A DNA stretch of 64,000 nucleotides. Source: Pyrrhosoma nymphula (Eukaryota > Arthropoda > Insecta > Odonata > Coenagrionidae). Under the pieces are notes generated by a model. It did no database searches, was not told where the DNA came from, and saw nothing but the letters and a program-made list of their open reading frames with translations. Position numbers and translations under genes: made by a program. Each line of letters opens with the position of its first letter. Position 1 is the stretch's first letter. The stretch spans positions 54,333,985-54,397,984 of the forward strand of contig OY754335.1 in assembly GCA_963573305.1 (NCBI GenBank). The letters are read 5' to 3'. Shown piece by piece: positions 23,256 through 34,150 of this stretch.

Positions 23256-24894
23256 GCATGTATATAGTTTAGGGCATATAATATTTAGAAAAAAATTGTT
23301 TCGCGGAATTTGGTTATCAGAACCAAAAAATGTTTTGAATTTAAACATTAAAATGTAGTTTTCCCCATTTTTCATGAAGAGTATGAAATATTTTCAAAAT
23401 TAGATTCAACAAAGGGAAATAGCGTGAAATTATCGACAAAAAAGGTTATAAAGCATTATTCACCAAAGTACGTTATTTCGTCAGGAAATGGCATTGAGTA
23501 TATTCATGACGCGCGGGGCTCCTAGGTTTCGCACCATTGAAAAATACATGAATTCCCATCGTGCCGGCCCACGGAATCCATCATAACTTGGCAAAAAAAA
23601 CATTGGAATTTCAAAAGCCAAAGTGCGTGATGTTCATTAAACCTTAGGCTTTCATATTCCTGAAAAAGGTCCTGATTTGGTCACATTGAGTTTGTGTTTT
23701 ACTTGTTTTCAAGGAAGTTTTACTGGAAACTTTAGTTAAGCTACTAAAATCTAGTATACTTTCAAATTCCCGGATGATATCATGAATCAAATAATAATAT
23801 TCACGGATGATGTCATGATAATATAGGATGTGTATCGGATAGATGGGCAAATGAATAAGCGTTGTGGGAAGGTTCGAGAAAGGACTGAAGTCCGAGCCAC
23901 GCCTGATTAAAAGGTCGGACGGAGTCGCAGAGACGAGGACGAACTCAAGTCGCACAACTGCCGCGTCTGCGACTGGCGCGGGGGTTGACGGGAAGGGGGG
24001 CGGAGCAAGAAGGCGAGGAACTCCAGAAAGTGGAGAGATGAGAGGAGGCCGAGAGAGAAAGATGGGATAGAGAGAGAGCGAGAGAGTGAACTTTGTGGTG
24101 TGCTTCACCCTGACTTCGCAGTGGATCCTCATTTTCGAATCTTGGGAGTAAGAGAGACGTAGCGAAAGAGAAAGAGAGAGAGTTATGCGAAAAAAAACCA
24201 GAGGCGAAAATGAGATGCGTCTGGTTTTGCGGGGATGTGGGATGGGGAACGTTGAGGTTTCAAAGGGGGTGGGGAGAGAAGCGAGAGGACTTGAGTTAGT
24301 TGCGGAGAAGCGCAGTGGAATTAAAAAGCGAAGAGTACTCCAAAAATATGAAAGAAAACCTAAAAAAACGACACAAAATTGTAATTCAAGCGGCGAAAAA
24401 TTAAAGGCCCTTTTTCTGGATACTCACACCCAGTGGATACTTGCGGAGGTAGGTTTGGCAATGCACTGGTCATTATCATAGGTCGTGCAGCTCTTAGATT
24501 TGTTGACTGCAGCCCTCTACACTTCTCTATCCCCTGCTACTTCCTTCATGTCCTGATGGCGTTTCATCTCGCTAATGTATTAATCCCTCGGTTTCCTCGT
24601 GGTATCATACTTTCTACTTTCCTCAGAGCATAACCAGTCTTCAATCCAAAGGTTGATTCGATCATTGATTGTTCATCTCACTAATTATCAAATTCAATGG
24701 CGTGCAAAATTCACAACTTAAGTTTGGTTGGTTATTTTAGGAGGGAACTAAAAACTGTGGTCATTTGTTATGTCAGGTATTCTAATAATTAATAATAACT
24801 TCGTCTATATTACGACCAAATTAAGGTCAAAATTGGCCTTGATTACAACTCACCCGTTGTTACGATGCAAAAACCACTCTATCCTGAGTGGTGA
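23256..24894. other. Intergenic with a purine-rich, CpG-containing interval
   Basis: From 23860 to 24330 the plus strand is purine-rich with many CpG dinucleotides and (GA)n runs at about 24067-24090 and 24160-24182. Open frames here (23644-24132 -, 162 codons; 24185-24481 +, 98 codons) are low-complexity and unrecognised. The composition would suit a promoter-proximal or 5' untranslated region, but no transcript can be defined. Confidence 0.4.
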
Positions 24895-25005
24895 AAAAGC
24901 ACCCAGGTGGGGCTGGAACCCACGACCTCAATGCTAGCCTTAGCCAGCTAGTCTTAGAGAAGTTAGGACTTTACGCCGTTGCCACCGAGGCCAGCATCAA
25001 AGGTA
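24895..25005 (-). repeat. tRNA-derived SINE head
   Basis: Minus strand: GGCCTCGGTGGCAACGGCGTAAAG carries the A box, and GTGGGTTCCAGCCCCACC carries a B box (one change from GGTTCGAxxCC) inside a good T-arm-like stem GTGGG/CCCAC. Pol III SINE heads commonly look like this. The SINE body probably extends to lower coordinates, through the CACTCAGGATAGAGTGG sequence near 24877-24895. Confidence 0.65.
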
Positions 25006-25529
25006 TAGCTGTGTATCATTCAGGTATTGGTGTGTGAGTTGTTAGGCAAGGTTTATTTTTAGGAATGGAAGTAGGTTCCTAACCCAGGATAAGTTTTAAA
25101 AGTTTGTTAGTGTGATCTTTTATATCTGATCAAGTTGTTAGCCTGATACAAAATCCTCTTCCTTTATCCGGGTTTGGGACCGCCAACGGAGGCTATCAGG
25201 CTACTCAATCTACCCAATCTCAGCCGGCGGAGAACCAAAAATTCTCAGCTGGCGAAGAACTTTGAATCACCATTCAAAGGCGATGAACCAGAAAGATCGA
25301 AATTTTTAAAAAATATTCTTGTAACGGGCAAGTCACATCCTTAAACTTTCCTTATCAACAAACTTAACGGGAACAACCTTATCATGCTGCGATGAAAGAG
25401 ACACGCACAAGGAAGCTGCCAGCTTCAGCTATCACAACGGCGCAATACAGCGGAATTTGAATAATAAGATAAAAACAGATATCTTAATAAAATTTGATGA
25501 AACAATGACATTTCATTTAAAAATATATT
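25006..25529. other. Intergenic with short internal repeats
   Basis: CTCAGC.GGCG.AGAAC occurs twice in tandem near 25223-25260. The tract 25421-25453 shares words with 5694-5750. No gene is seen. Confidence 0.45.
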
Positions 25530-25880
25530 GCAAACTTCGAGAACTGGACAATAACAAAAGTAAATAAACGAAAATTACAAACATCTGAAATGGAATTTTT
25601 AAGAGGAACTCCCGGAAATTAACGAACTAACAGTAAAAGAAACACGGATTTAAGAATAGAACTCGGCGTGCAATACATAAATGAAACTATTAAACGAATA
25701 GAAATGAGAGAACACGTAAAAATAATGTATGAAGGGAGAAAACCCAAAGAAATTTTGAAATCAAGAGGGAGAGACAGAAGATCTCTGGGACGTCCACGCA
25801 AGAAATGTAAAGAGCAAGACGGAGGGAGTTCGTAAGAGGCTTAATATCTTGATACTGTGAGAAAACAGAAGAAGAAAGGG
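25530..25880 (+). mobile_element. LINE ORF2 C-terminal remnant, second family
   Basis: One plus-strand frame from 25530 to about 25832, with a single internal stop, reads ANFENWTITKV, KLQTSEMEFLRG, RNTDLRIELGVQYINETI, REHVKIMYEGRKPKEIL and RRSLGRPRKK. These match in order the conserved C-terminal landmarks of LINE ORF2 proteins: YG.E.WT, EM.FLR, K.N..IR.E..V, HV.RM.E.R.P and GRPR..W. The words differ from the 4.5- and 23-kb family. It is truncated at the 5' side before the polymerase motifs, and the 3' side abuts a SINE on the opposite strand near 25880. The single stop and long frame suggest a younger insertion than the other LINE pieces. Confidence 0.85.
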
Positions 25881-26105
25881 GGGAGAGAAACCCAGTGTTG
25901 GCGTAAGCCCACACATAGCGAAAGGCCCAAATAGGGGTCTACAGTTTAACTGTCTCATCCGACGGACGGAGCACTGTATATGAAATGTTCTCCGCATAGC
26001 GCTTAAGTAGGGATCGGGGTTACACTGAAACAAATCTCCACCACGGCCAGGTTAAATTCGGACCATCAGGATAGGAAGCCGGTCCACTAACCACCACATC
26101 AACCC
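25881..26105 (-). repeat. tRNA-derived SINE with body
   Basis: Read on the minus strand from 26105: A-box-like TGGTGGTTAGTGGACC, B-box region GGTCCGAATTTAACC (T arm with GGCC closing), then a body containing CCGTGGTGGAGATTTG, CCGTCGGATGAGACAGTTAAACTG and a GGTCTACAG/CTGTAGACCCC stretch. The 'GTCGG..G.GAC.GTTAAACTG' body is typical of arthropod tRNA SINEs in my recollection. The element directly follows the LINE remnant 25530-25880 in tail-to-tail orientation. Confidence 0.6.
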
Positions 26106-26275
26106 GATGCTACGCAAATTGAGGATCGGGGGCTAATTCTTTTTAGTGAAAATGTAGGCAGAAATGTCAAACGGAACGGAGAAACTAGGAAGAGAAGTTC
26201 GTTAATCCATCCTTCTCTGCGGGGACCTGAAGAACAGATATAACCTCACGATTACATTCCAAACACTGAGTGATA

Positions 26276-26846
26276 CGAGGGGGAATCAGAAAGTCTTTGC
26301 CCCTATTTTTTATTAGGAAAATTACGGCTGTAAATGCAAAGTAAACATATCCATTCCCAGCGGTGGACCTTTCTTGGACCGGGCCGGCAGTATCTGCCTG
26401 TAGCTCCGCGGCAAGGCGCTTTTTTCAGTTTTCAAAGATGGCGGTCGCGCTTCTCACGTCCACGGCGTACGAGCAGCGTAGTGTGATTCATTTTCAATGG
26501 AGCATGGGATGAATGCCCATCGAAATCCACAGATAATTGCAGCCCAAATATGGGGAAAAGTCTCTCGCCTTGAGAAGTGTGAGGTGGTGGTGTTGTGAGT
26601 TCGCACAAGGTGGTGATGACTTGCATGATAATGAGCGTTCGGGGAGGCCGCGCTCGTCGCTGACTGACGACATTTCACGCGTGGATGCAATGGTGGAAAC
26701 GGATTGGCGTGCTCACCTCAAGGACATTTCCTGGGAGCTTGGCATTTCATATGGGAGTGTTTACGGCAGTAATTCACGGGTCCTTAAGGTAACGGAAGGT
26801 TTCATGTCATAAAAAATAGGGGCAAAGTCTTTCTGATTCGCCTTCG
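26276..26846 (+). mobile_element. Mariner-type deletion derivative (MITE) with TIRs
   Basis: Terminal inverted repeats of 36 bp (26276-26311 and 26811-26846) match at 33 of 36 positions, and each end is flanked by TA (26274-26275 and 26847-26848), the target duplication of the Tc1/mariner superfamily. Between them lies only the N-terminal, DNA-binding part of a mariner transposase on the plus strand; the catalytic part is missing, apparently through one internal deletion that joins the N-terminal region to the 3' terminus. Total length is 571 bp against about 1.3 kb for a usual mariner. It is non-autonomous, but could be mobilised in trans if a related transposase exists. Confidence 0.9.
26438..26812 (+). 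pseudogene. Mariner transposase, N-terminal fragment
   Basis: The frame starts at an ATG at 26438 (MAVALLTSTAYEQRSVI) and stays in one frame to 26812, with two stop codons at 26510 and 26534. It covers the paired helix-turn-helix DNA-binding region: EQRSVIHF.W at the start, PIEIHR, VRWWCCEF, then the linker signature HDNERSGRP and LKDISWELGISYGSVY, the second helix-turn-helix. The DDE/D catalytic residues lie in the deleted part. The last residues (VLKVTEGFMS) appear to belong to the 3' end, fused by the deletion. Family: mariner-like (DD34D type expected), judged from the HDxERSGRP motif. Confidence 0.85.
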
Positions 26847-26848
26847 TA

Positions 26849-27294
26849 GAAGAGTGTTGAATGACTTGCAATAGTTACGAGATATCTTTAACGTAGGGGA
26901 GACTGAGGAGTTGTTAAGTAAATTAAACTTAATAGTCCCAAATAATTAGGGAAGGCAAAAGAGGACTTCTTATGTAAGGAATGATAAGGGAAACTATTGC
27001 ATAAAAGTTTCCCTTAATAGCATTTGAATTACTCACAACAACTTTTGCAAAGATCAAATTTGTTCAAGGCAAAGGAGCACTATCGCAAGGAAGTAATGAG
27101 AAACTTATCAAAAGATCACAATGTGTTAGGCAATCCTTTCGTGCTGTTTTATCCAGCTTTGACAGGTATTCATTGTAATTGTTCTGAGCTCATCCTGCAA
27201 ATTATCTTGTGCATGTTGGCTGGAGAATAAACGCAATTTATTAATTAATTATGAGAGAATAACTATGGAGATTATGACGGTGTGACAGCTGTGG
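26849..27294. other. Intergenic, no gene seen
   Basis: A 68-codon open frame (27024-27230 +) has no recognised motif. Confidence 0.45.
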
Positions 27295-27475
27295 GGATTT
27301 ATATTGGTGTGGTGGCTTCGGTAACGGCTTTACACTCCAAGGACTTGGGTTCAAATCCCCAGCAATAGCGGAGATTATTCAGTAGAATCCCAATCCTCAC
27401 TTGAGCGCAGTGCGGAGAGTAGTTAAGTCGATTTTAGTACTATGTTCGTCGTTAAAGGACGTTAAGCTTTAGATA
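27295..27475 (+). repeat. tRNA-derived SINE
   Basis: Plus strand: A-box-like TGGCTTCGGTAACGG (27313), B box GGGTTCAAATCCCC (27346) and a downstream body ending GTCGTTAAAGGACGTTAAGC (27449-27468), the kind of GACGTTAA tail also seen in the SINE at 25.9 kb. The sequence from 27480 to 27740 may be a further part of the same or another insertion. Confidence 0.65.
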
Positions 27476-28185
27476 GATCTAATGTCGCCTTTCGCTAAGA
27501 TTAGGCTAACATTGACGCCGGGTTTTTCTTCACCCATTCTCCCCTCCCCATGCAATACTCTTCAACATACCCACCTTTCCTCGATGCCGCTAATGAACCC
27601 AGAAGTCTGTCGCCTCCCCAAATAGCCAACCAACCAATGGATGCGTGCGAAGAATTTGGGATTGACCGAAGGATATAAGGGGGCCTATCACACCACTCCA
27701 AACGGCTTCAGTCATCACATTCACGGGAGGGCCTGAGAGGGAAGTCGTGACTACGAGGTCAAATTGAACGTTCGATAATGACCAGCTATGATGCCAAGGC
27801 TAGGCCATGTTATCGGTCACATCGCGCCTCTTCGATTCGCGGTCCTCGGCTCAACAAGACATGAACCAGCTTCACGGCAATACGTGTAATTGAGTAATTT
27901 ATACGATCTAAAGCCATGTCACACTAACAAACTTTCCTCGCCACAGCAATAGAGATGCGTCCAATATGTGGAGAAATGAAACCCGACTCGTGCGCAATTA
28001 ATTTCGTAGAGTCTTACCCCATGATACTACTCGATTACCCTCAAAAATTGTTTAAACGTTAGCAATGAAAATGGTTTGTCTAAATGACTTGGTTGCATAA
28101 ATTGATTTATAGCTTTCTTGGATGCGTTGTCGAGGTAAATGTCAAATATAACAGTGGAGCTAGTAAGGATAATAAATACAAACAT
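27476..28185. other. Intergenic, no gene seen
   Basis: Moderately GC-rich to 27750. An unrecognised 66-codon frame lies on the minus strand (27501-27701). No element was identified with confidence. Confidence 0.4.
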
Positions 28186-28400
28186 GCATACCCATCTTTC
28201 CGTTCCCTGTCGGGGTAGACAAAGTCCAAAAACTTAGTTACTTCTGTTATCCCTAAAAAACTGACTCTTTTCTATAATATCTATTATTTGTATACCTATT
28301 TCACTTACATCGCACTCAGATATTGCTTCATATACACTATTCTATTTTTTTAATATTTCACCTCTTTTGACCAATTTTGAGCATACCGGGACTAGCCACG
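28186..28400 (-). mobile_element. LINE 3' terminus (short tail)
   Basis: The minus-strand end reads LDFVYPDRERKDGY and then stops, matching CPERERRDGY at the end of the 4.5-kb LINE remnant; at DNA level CGTTCCCTGTCGGGGTAGAC here corresponds to CGTTCCCTTTCGGGGCAAGC there, followed by a similar GATGGGTATG tail. Upstream sequence to about 28400 is decayed ORF2 C-terminus. A SINE head begins 40 bp beyond. Confidence 0.65.
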
Positions 28401-28439
28401 GTATTTGTTTTCCACAAGGTAATAATCTACAGGGGAGAG

Positions 28440-28525
28440 GATGCCTCGGTAACTTGACTGGTTAAAGCACTGGGCGGAAAATCGAGGGATCCGGGTTTGA
28501 ATTCCGGTCAAGGCGTATTACTTTT
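28440..28525 (+). repeat. tRNA-derived SINE head
   Basis: Plus strand: A-box-like region TTGACTGGTTAAAGC (28454) and B box in CCGGGTTTGAATTCCGG (28490-28506), whose CCGG ends form a T-arm-like stem. The sequence after the B box (GGCGTATTACTTTTCCC) resembles that after the weaker copy at 35.3 kb. Confidence 0.65.
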
Positions 28526-29667
28526 CCCAACTCAAATGCTCTTATTTCAACACTCAAATGCATTATGGTTTCAGTCACGCTTAACTTGAAGTCAGGGATG
28601 ATCAGATAGTAATGGCGGTGTATAGAAAAAACGTAAGTAATTAATGTTGAAATTAAAAAGATCAATTTTTGAAATCGGAGTTTGTTGGATTCGGTACGCA
28701 TTCGTTTTCTTTCCCGATTTAAAAAATAAACGAATTGCTCAGTGATAAAATGCTGTAAAAAGTAGTTCATATAGATTAAATAAATAATTAAATTTACTTA
28801 TTCATTCATTATAGGAAGACCTTTCAATAGCAGTATCAGTGATATGGGGTAGCACTGCATGGCAGCTGTGCCTTCGTCTAAAATTTCTCGACCGATATGT
28901 AGGTTTCCTCGTGGCGTGAGAAGGACACTGGAAGTTAAAAAAACGCACTATGAGAAAAATAAAACTTTTTATTGGCCCTTCACCCCTTCTTAAGAGACAT
29001 AAACAAACCATGATGGATACATATGATTAACTTGAAGCTCACCAGGTTAGTTGAGAAAATTTCACTATTGCGTGACATCGTTGAGGACAGCTCAAGCTCA
29101 GCGGAATTCCGAGAAACCAGTGATCTTGCCGCGAAACTTTTCTTGCCTAATTGAAATAAGCTCAATAGGTTTCTAATCACTAACGCTCTCTGTATTTATA
29201 TTCTGAAAAAAATATGCATAAAATCCTTTGACCATTCTGTCCAGTTGTCCCGTGCTATCATCGATGTCCTTTCGAAGAATGATTACATTTTTCGGCAATC
29301 GATGTTCGCCAGTGTCCTGATGCCTGATGCTGATGCGTACACTCTGAGATTGTATTGAGCTTAACGCAAAACATAAGAGCTTTCAGTACAGATATTTGAA
29401 CCAACATTTTGTATTTCTACTCGAATCAAAGGAATAAATAAACATTTTTACACATTATTTCTTTCAGGCATACGCTAGTTAAATCCCATTTTAACATCTT
29501 TTTACAAAAAATAGCTTTGTATGCTTTGTATAATGACTTTTTGAAAATATTCTCGTAAGTAACCGACGAAAGGCTTAAAGAAAATCGTAGTATTTTAAGA
29601 ATTACGAATTGATATTACCGAAATTGCATTGCTTTAACTTTTAACAATTTTTCTTTTTCCTTTTCAG
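28526..29667. other. Intergenic, no gene seen
   Basis: Minus-strand open frames of 102 (28462-28770), 69 and 66 codons lack recognisable motifs, and the first overlaps the SINE head. Confidence 0.45.
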
Positions 29668-29756
29668 GTGCGTCTTTCATTCCTGTACCAAGTGTGATAA
29701 AAGTATTCCCTAAGACTGGTCAGAAATGTCGTTACTGAGAGGAGCATGCATTTCAC
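29668..29756 (+). other. Candidate 89-nt exon of unknown transcript
   Basis: A strong 3' splice-site pattern (TTTTAAC branch-like words, a T/C tract at 29647-29665, then CAG) precedes position 29668, and a consensus donor GTGAGT starts at 29757. All three frames contain a stop inside, the longest open from 29670 to the stop at 29736 (ending QKCRY). It would therefore be a last coding exon, an untranslated exon or part of a long non-coding RNA. No partner exon is identified, and splice-like signals do occur by chance at this scale. Confidence 0.25.
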
Positions 29757-32129
29757 GTGAGTTAAAAGTAATATTAAAAGGTTTTACTTCCGGATTTTGG
29801 CTTTAGCCTCAAAATTTAAGATAAATTAGTAAAAGTGGTTATGTCATGCTATTTTCTCAAATAATTTTACTGGAATGCAGTAACACGAATTAAATGGGGT
29901 ATTGTAGTGATAACATAAAGTATTATTACCCTGAAAGAATTTGCCACCAACTACAAAGTATATAGTACTCAAACGCTAGTGCATTTGGGATGCGTAGAAG
30001 TCATAAAATTATCTCGTGAATATATATTGTACGATTACACCAAGGAAGGTGTTATTGAGGGGTAGAATTACACCGTGACGAAAATTTTGGGAATTCTATC
30101 AATCTAATTCATACTGTTAAACTTATACCGATTTGCTATTTTTTGTCCGTCTAAAACTCTCTCATGCAAACTAAAAAATTTATAATTTTGTTATTCTTTA
30201 CAAATTTTCTAAAATATGTTATTAATTTATTTTTAATACATTCTGATTCTCAACCTTTTCCCTCAATCTCTGCTCTTTATTTGTTGGCTTTATTTCCAGC
30301 TAAACATTTTCCTTTGGTTTCATCTTTTTTTCTTTGTCCAACTTGAGTCTTGTCCCAAAACCACAAAATTCAAGAGTCCCCCTTACATTTTCCCCCTTTG
30401 AATGGCAGCCTTGAAGGTTTTAATTAATGCAATGAGAGAAAGCATTTGATTAATTAAAGTAACCCATCTACGCTAAACTCCGCCAGAACAAACCTTTCGT
30501 TCTTGGATTGAATTTTTCACTTAAAAGGTGCTGTTGACATTAATTTCTCGGTGAATCTAATGAAATAAGTTTTTATTATGCATATTAAAGAATAAAAACG
30601 GTGAGGACTTATCATATTACGATGTTCTATTGGAAAATGAATACAGAGAAACTCGGGAATCTAGTTCACTGCTCGGGTGTGTTTCTACTACACACTGGCA
30701 CTACCTACATTAGATAGACTATAATTATATTAATAATAAACTGAGTATTTGATACAACTAATGAAAATACCTCAGAAATTTGGTAGGAGGCTTAAAATCG
30801 AAAAGTTAATATAGATGAAAGACATGTCAAGAAAATAATAAAATATGAAGTAAAGGTGAAAGCTAAATTGTAGAAGGTTCCATGGTGAAGCTCATTGAGC
30901 AATTAATAGGAAGTGGCATGAAAATAAAAAGACTATATGAGATGGAAAAATAAAAAACTGATACGAGAAATGAGCATTTCAGCCCTTTTTTACAGCACTT
31001 TCCTGAAAGAGTGAGTTAAAAATGCCAAAGCTATTTCTCTGAAGCTTATCATGGTGTTTTAAGTAAAAAGTCATTATTATAATGTATTCCTTTTAATTTC
31101 GAATATCGAAAGCCCACCGATGGTCAACTCTCACAAGTTGATGCCAAATCCCCCGGCAGTCCCAAACCGAACTCTCAAATTAATCTCAAATAAATCAACG
31201 ACTACTTCCGCCTAGTGGGACGTCATCGTGTGCTTTAGATGATATCAATTCCAAAATATAGTGACAAATTATGTACGATTTTTTTAATATATTTTTCATT
31301 TGCATTTGGTACCTTTACGTTCTTTCTAGAGTCCATTTAAATTTGTTGGCTGGGACGGAAAAGGAAATAGCAAATGAGTAATTAGTGATCATCCAATTTC
31401 TGGATCGGTTGCGATTTCCGGAAAAGATGTTACAAAACTGCCGAAAAAATTGCCGAAAGTTTTACTCTTTGGAGGCAAATATCACAAAAAGTATATGTTT
31501 TACAATGAATTTAAATAAAATTAATATTTAGGTTCGTAAATAACTTCATAGGTTTAAAAACATGAGGGTTGCTTTGGCAACATGAAATCTAAAGCCGCTA
31601 GAGCCATGGGCTACGGGGGGAGACGAATGGAACCGCACCCCTCCAGAGGCAACATTGTTAAGAGTGCCAACATTAATATAAAAACGATCAAACAAAATAT
31701 TTAAAAACTTCTAAAATGACTAGAAAATGTAATTTTGTTGCTATAATTTTCAAGAACTTTTCCCGTACCCCCATTAGGCTGGGCCCAGACACTTGATACT
31801 TCACCTATCAAATATATTCTGGATCCCACCAGAGCCAAAGTCTAGATACGCCTCCTGATTGAGCAAAAAACGTCTAACAGCGCATAAAGCGCAGTTCTAC
31901 CTTACAATCATCCCGCAAGGTTTTTTTTGAGAATTAGGAATTAAACTGAGGCAATAAGGCTAAAAATTATACAGTTTGAAGGCAAAAAAATGAGACAAGT
32001 TTTCAATGTAGCGAAACTGGCGCCGGCCGATATATCTGGCTGATAGTTATGATAGTTAACGTTAGTTAACGGGGAAAAAATGAATTTTATGGTTGAGAAG
32101 GGTGAAAAACAGATTTATCGACGGCGGAA
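29757..32129. other. Intergenic, no gene seen
   Basis: AT-rich, with no recognised gene, RNA or element. Confidence 0.5.
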
Positions 32130-32640
32130 GGCCAACCGGGCTGGGTAGAGACGTGAGAGAACGAGGCGTTGAAACAAATCACTCCCCTCCACCACTCTGA
32201 GAAGCCATGTTCGTTACACGCACGCAAACAGTGGCGGTGTCGAGACTCCCCCACTAATGCCCCTCCCCCCCACCTATTAGGGCGGCACGCAAAAACGTGG
32301 AGGAGGGGGGTGGTCTAGTTTAACAACTGAGGGCAGGGGTCAAGTGAGAGAGCCAAGGAATCAGTAGGCTGCGACGTTGGGGTAAGGAGAGTAGACAGGG
32401 GCCTTCCCCTTAGACCAACAGAGGGTACCTTAATGGACGTGGGCAGTAGTTTGTGGGGGACGAGAGGCGAGAATTAAGGAAAGGGACACAGTGCGACGGT
32501 GCCCTTTCGGCGTGGATGTCGAAGGGGAGCTAGGGTCGAGAGGTTGGGGGTGGGTTGCGTGGGGGAAAACTGACGAGACGAGACAGGGCGGGGAGAGAGG
32601 GTTGGAGTTGTGGAGAGGTAGGCGTTAACTCGGGTTTCTC
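32130..32640 (+). other. G-rich, CpG-containing strand-asymmetric tract
   Basis: About 500 bp markedly richer in G on the plus strand than the AT-rich surroundings, with G runs such as GGAGGAGGGGGGTGG (32300) and GGTTGGGGGTGGG (32543). Close G runs of this kind could form G-quadruplexes. No open frame of note is present. Possible readings are a promoter-proximal region, a non-coding transcript, or a decayed GC-rich element; none can be chosen from the sequence alone. Confidence 0.4.
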
Positions 32641-33944
32641 TCACGGGATTCATGTAGAAATCCAGCTAATTTAAATTTCCTGGAAAATTCTCCATTCCAG
32701 AAGAAATCCCAGAATCCTTTTCTTGAAATATAATTTTGGCCATTTAGTGTAAAGCTAGAAATCTGAGGTAGAGGTGCAGCGCTGCAAACTACCTTAAAAA
32801 GGAACTGGAGATTTTCGAGGCTGAGGGAAAACAAACTCTGGACATCTCTCATCCCTTGTATGCATTGTATACGTCCACGTCATTAGAATCAGAAAGTGAA
32901 TTTTCAGCCACAGGGCGTTTCTTGACTGGAATGAGAACGAGGTAGAGTGATCGATGTGTTTACCATCTTCGTTTTTTTAATCGCTCTTTAAATTTCACTG
33001 TAAACATTTTTTTGGATAAAACTGTTAATTTTCTTTATTTCAAGTTAACATTTATAGATAAAATTCAAATTTTATAAGCGATTCAAAGACGTTATTTCGT
33101 TGAATTTATTACAGGTTTTAATAAAACAAAGCAACTTTTTTGTTTGGGCAAGTTCTCCGTAAGAAGTATAATTTTAATAACCATGCATTTTCACTGAAAA
33201 TTATTTTAGCTTTCTCACTACGGAGCTTGCAGAATTTATTAAAATATTATAAAAAAGCTATAATCACTCTTTTCATTCAATTTCTTACTCTTTTTGAGGT
33301 TCAATTGGTATATTATAAATAGAACACGTTTATCCTGGGAAGTATTTTCATTCCGGAATTCCGTGATAAGCAAAAGGCTGAGAAATTAAAAACTATAGTA
33401 ATAACTCATTCGGGAATGAATTGATTTCAATACAAAATTAAAAACAAATTATGTTAAATCGGACTAGGATGAATGTGGTTTTAATGCAAAAGATATTTTT
33501 TTTACTGTTTTCATTTTAGTTAATATTTTTCTTTTTATGCTGTATCTACGCTGAAACCGACGAAATCATTACTATATATCCCTCTACTTTCTTAGATTTT
33601 GCTTTTAATGGCAACATTTTCTATTCCAATATGTTGTTGTACAATGTCTATCTACAGTTTTGAGAAAATTAATATACAATACATTATAAATAAATGTATA
33701 TAAAACATGGCTCCATATTCCAGAAAAATAAACATTGACTATGTATAAATTTCGATTGGTATATTTTATAAATCTTGCATATATTTTAATCCATTCATTG
33801 AGTTTCTTAGATGAATTTATTTTGGTCTTGAATGTAATTTGCCAATAATGAAGAAAAATATAAATTACCTATCACTGATAAAATATGTATTTAGGAAGGT
33901 GTGCAACCGTTACCATATTGTGATTCTGGTCCATATTGGTTTAA
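32641..33944. other. Intergenic, no gene seen
   Basis: Very AT-rich after 32950. No recognised feature. Confidence 0.5.
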
Positions 33945-34150
33945 ACAGTCTGCGGCAGGGTGTGCGAGGCTCCGGAACTGCTTCGCCGGGGATGGGGTAG
34001 AAAGTAGTGGGGAATGGCATAAAATAGTCGACGGCAGAAAGGTGTGAGAGAGGTTTCGAGACTGCTCCACCGGAAAGAGAGAGAGAGAGGGAGAGGATGG
34101 AAAGTGGTGGAGAAAGGCATAAAACAGTCGACGGCAGGGAGTGTGAGAGG
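33945..34150. repeat. Short tandem array with (GA)n expansion
   Basis: The word sequence AGTC.(A)CGGCAG, then GTGTG.GAG, ACTGCT..(A)CCGG, GATGG..., GGCATAAAA occurs in units starting 33945, 34024 and 34124 (the last partial). The second unit is longer (100 against 79 bp), largely through a (GA)n run at 34075-34095. Open frames across it on the minus strand simply read through the repeat. Confidence 0.65.

Noticed and set aside
23644..24132. 162-codon minus-strand open frame
   Set aside because: Low-complexity pyrimidine-rich sequence with no recognisable domain and no support as a gene.
24895..25005. Functional tRNA gene
   Set aside because: The T-arm-like stem is good, but the length between boxes and the absence of a matching acceptor stem fit a SINE head.
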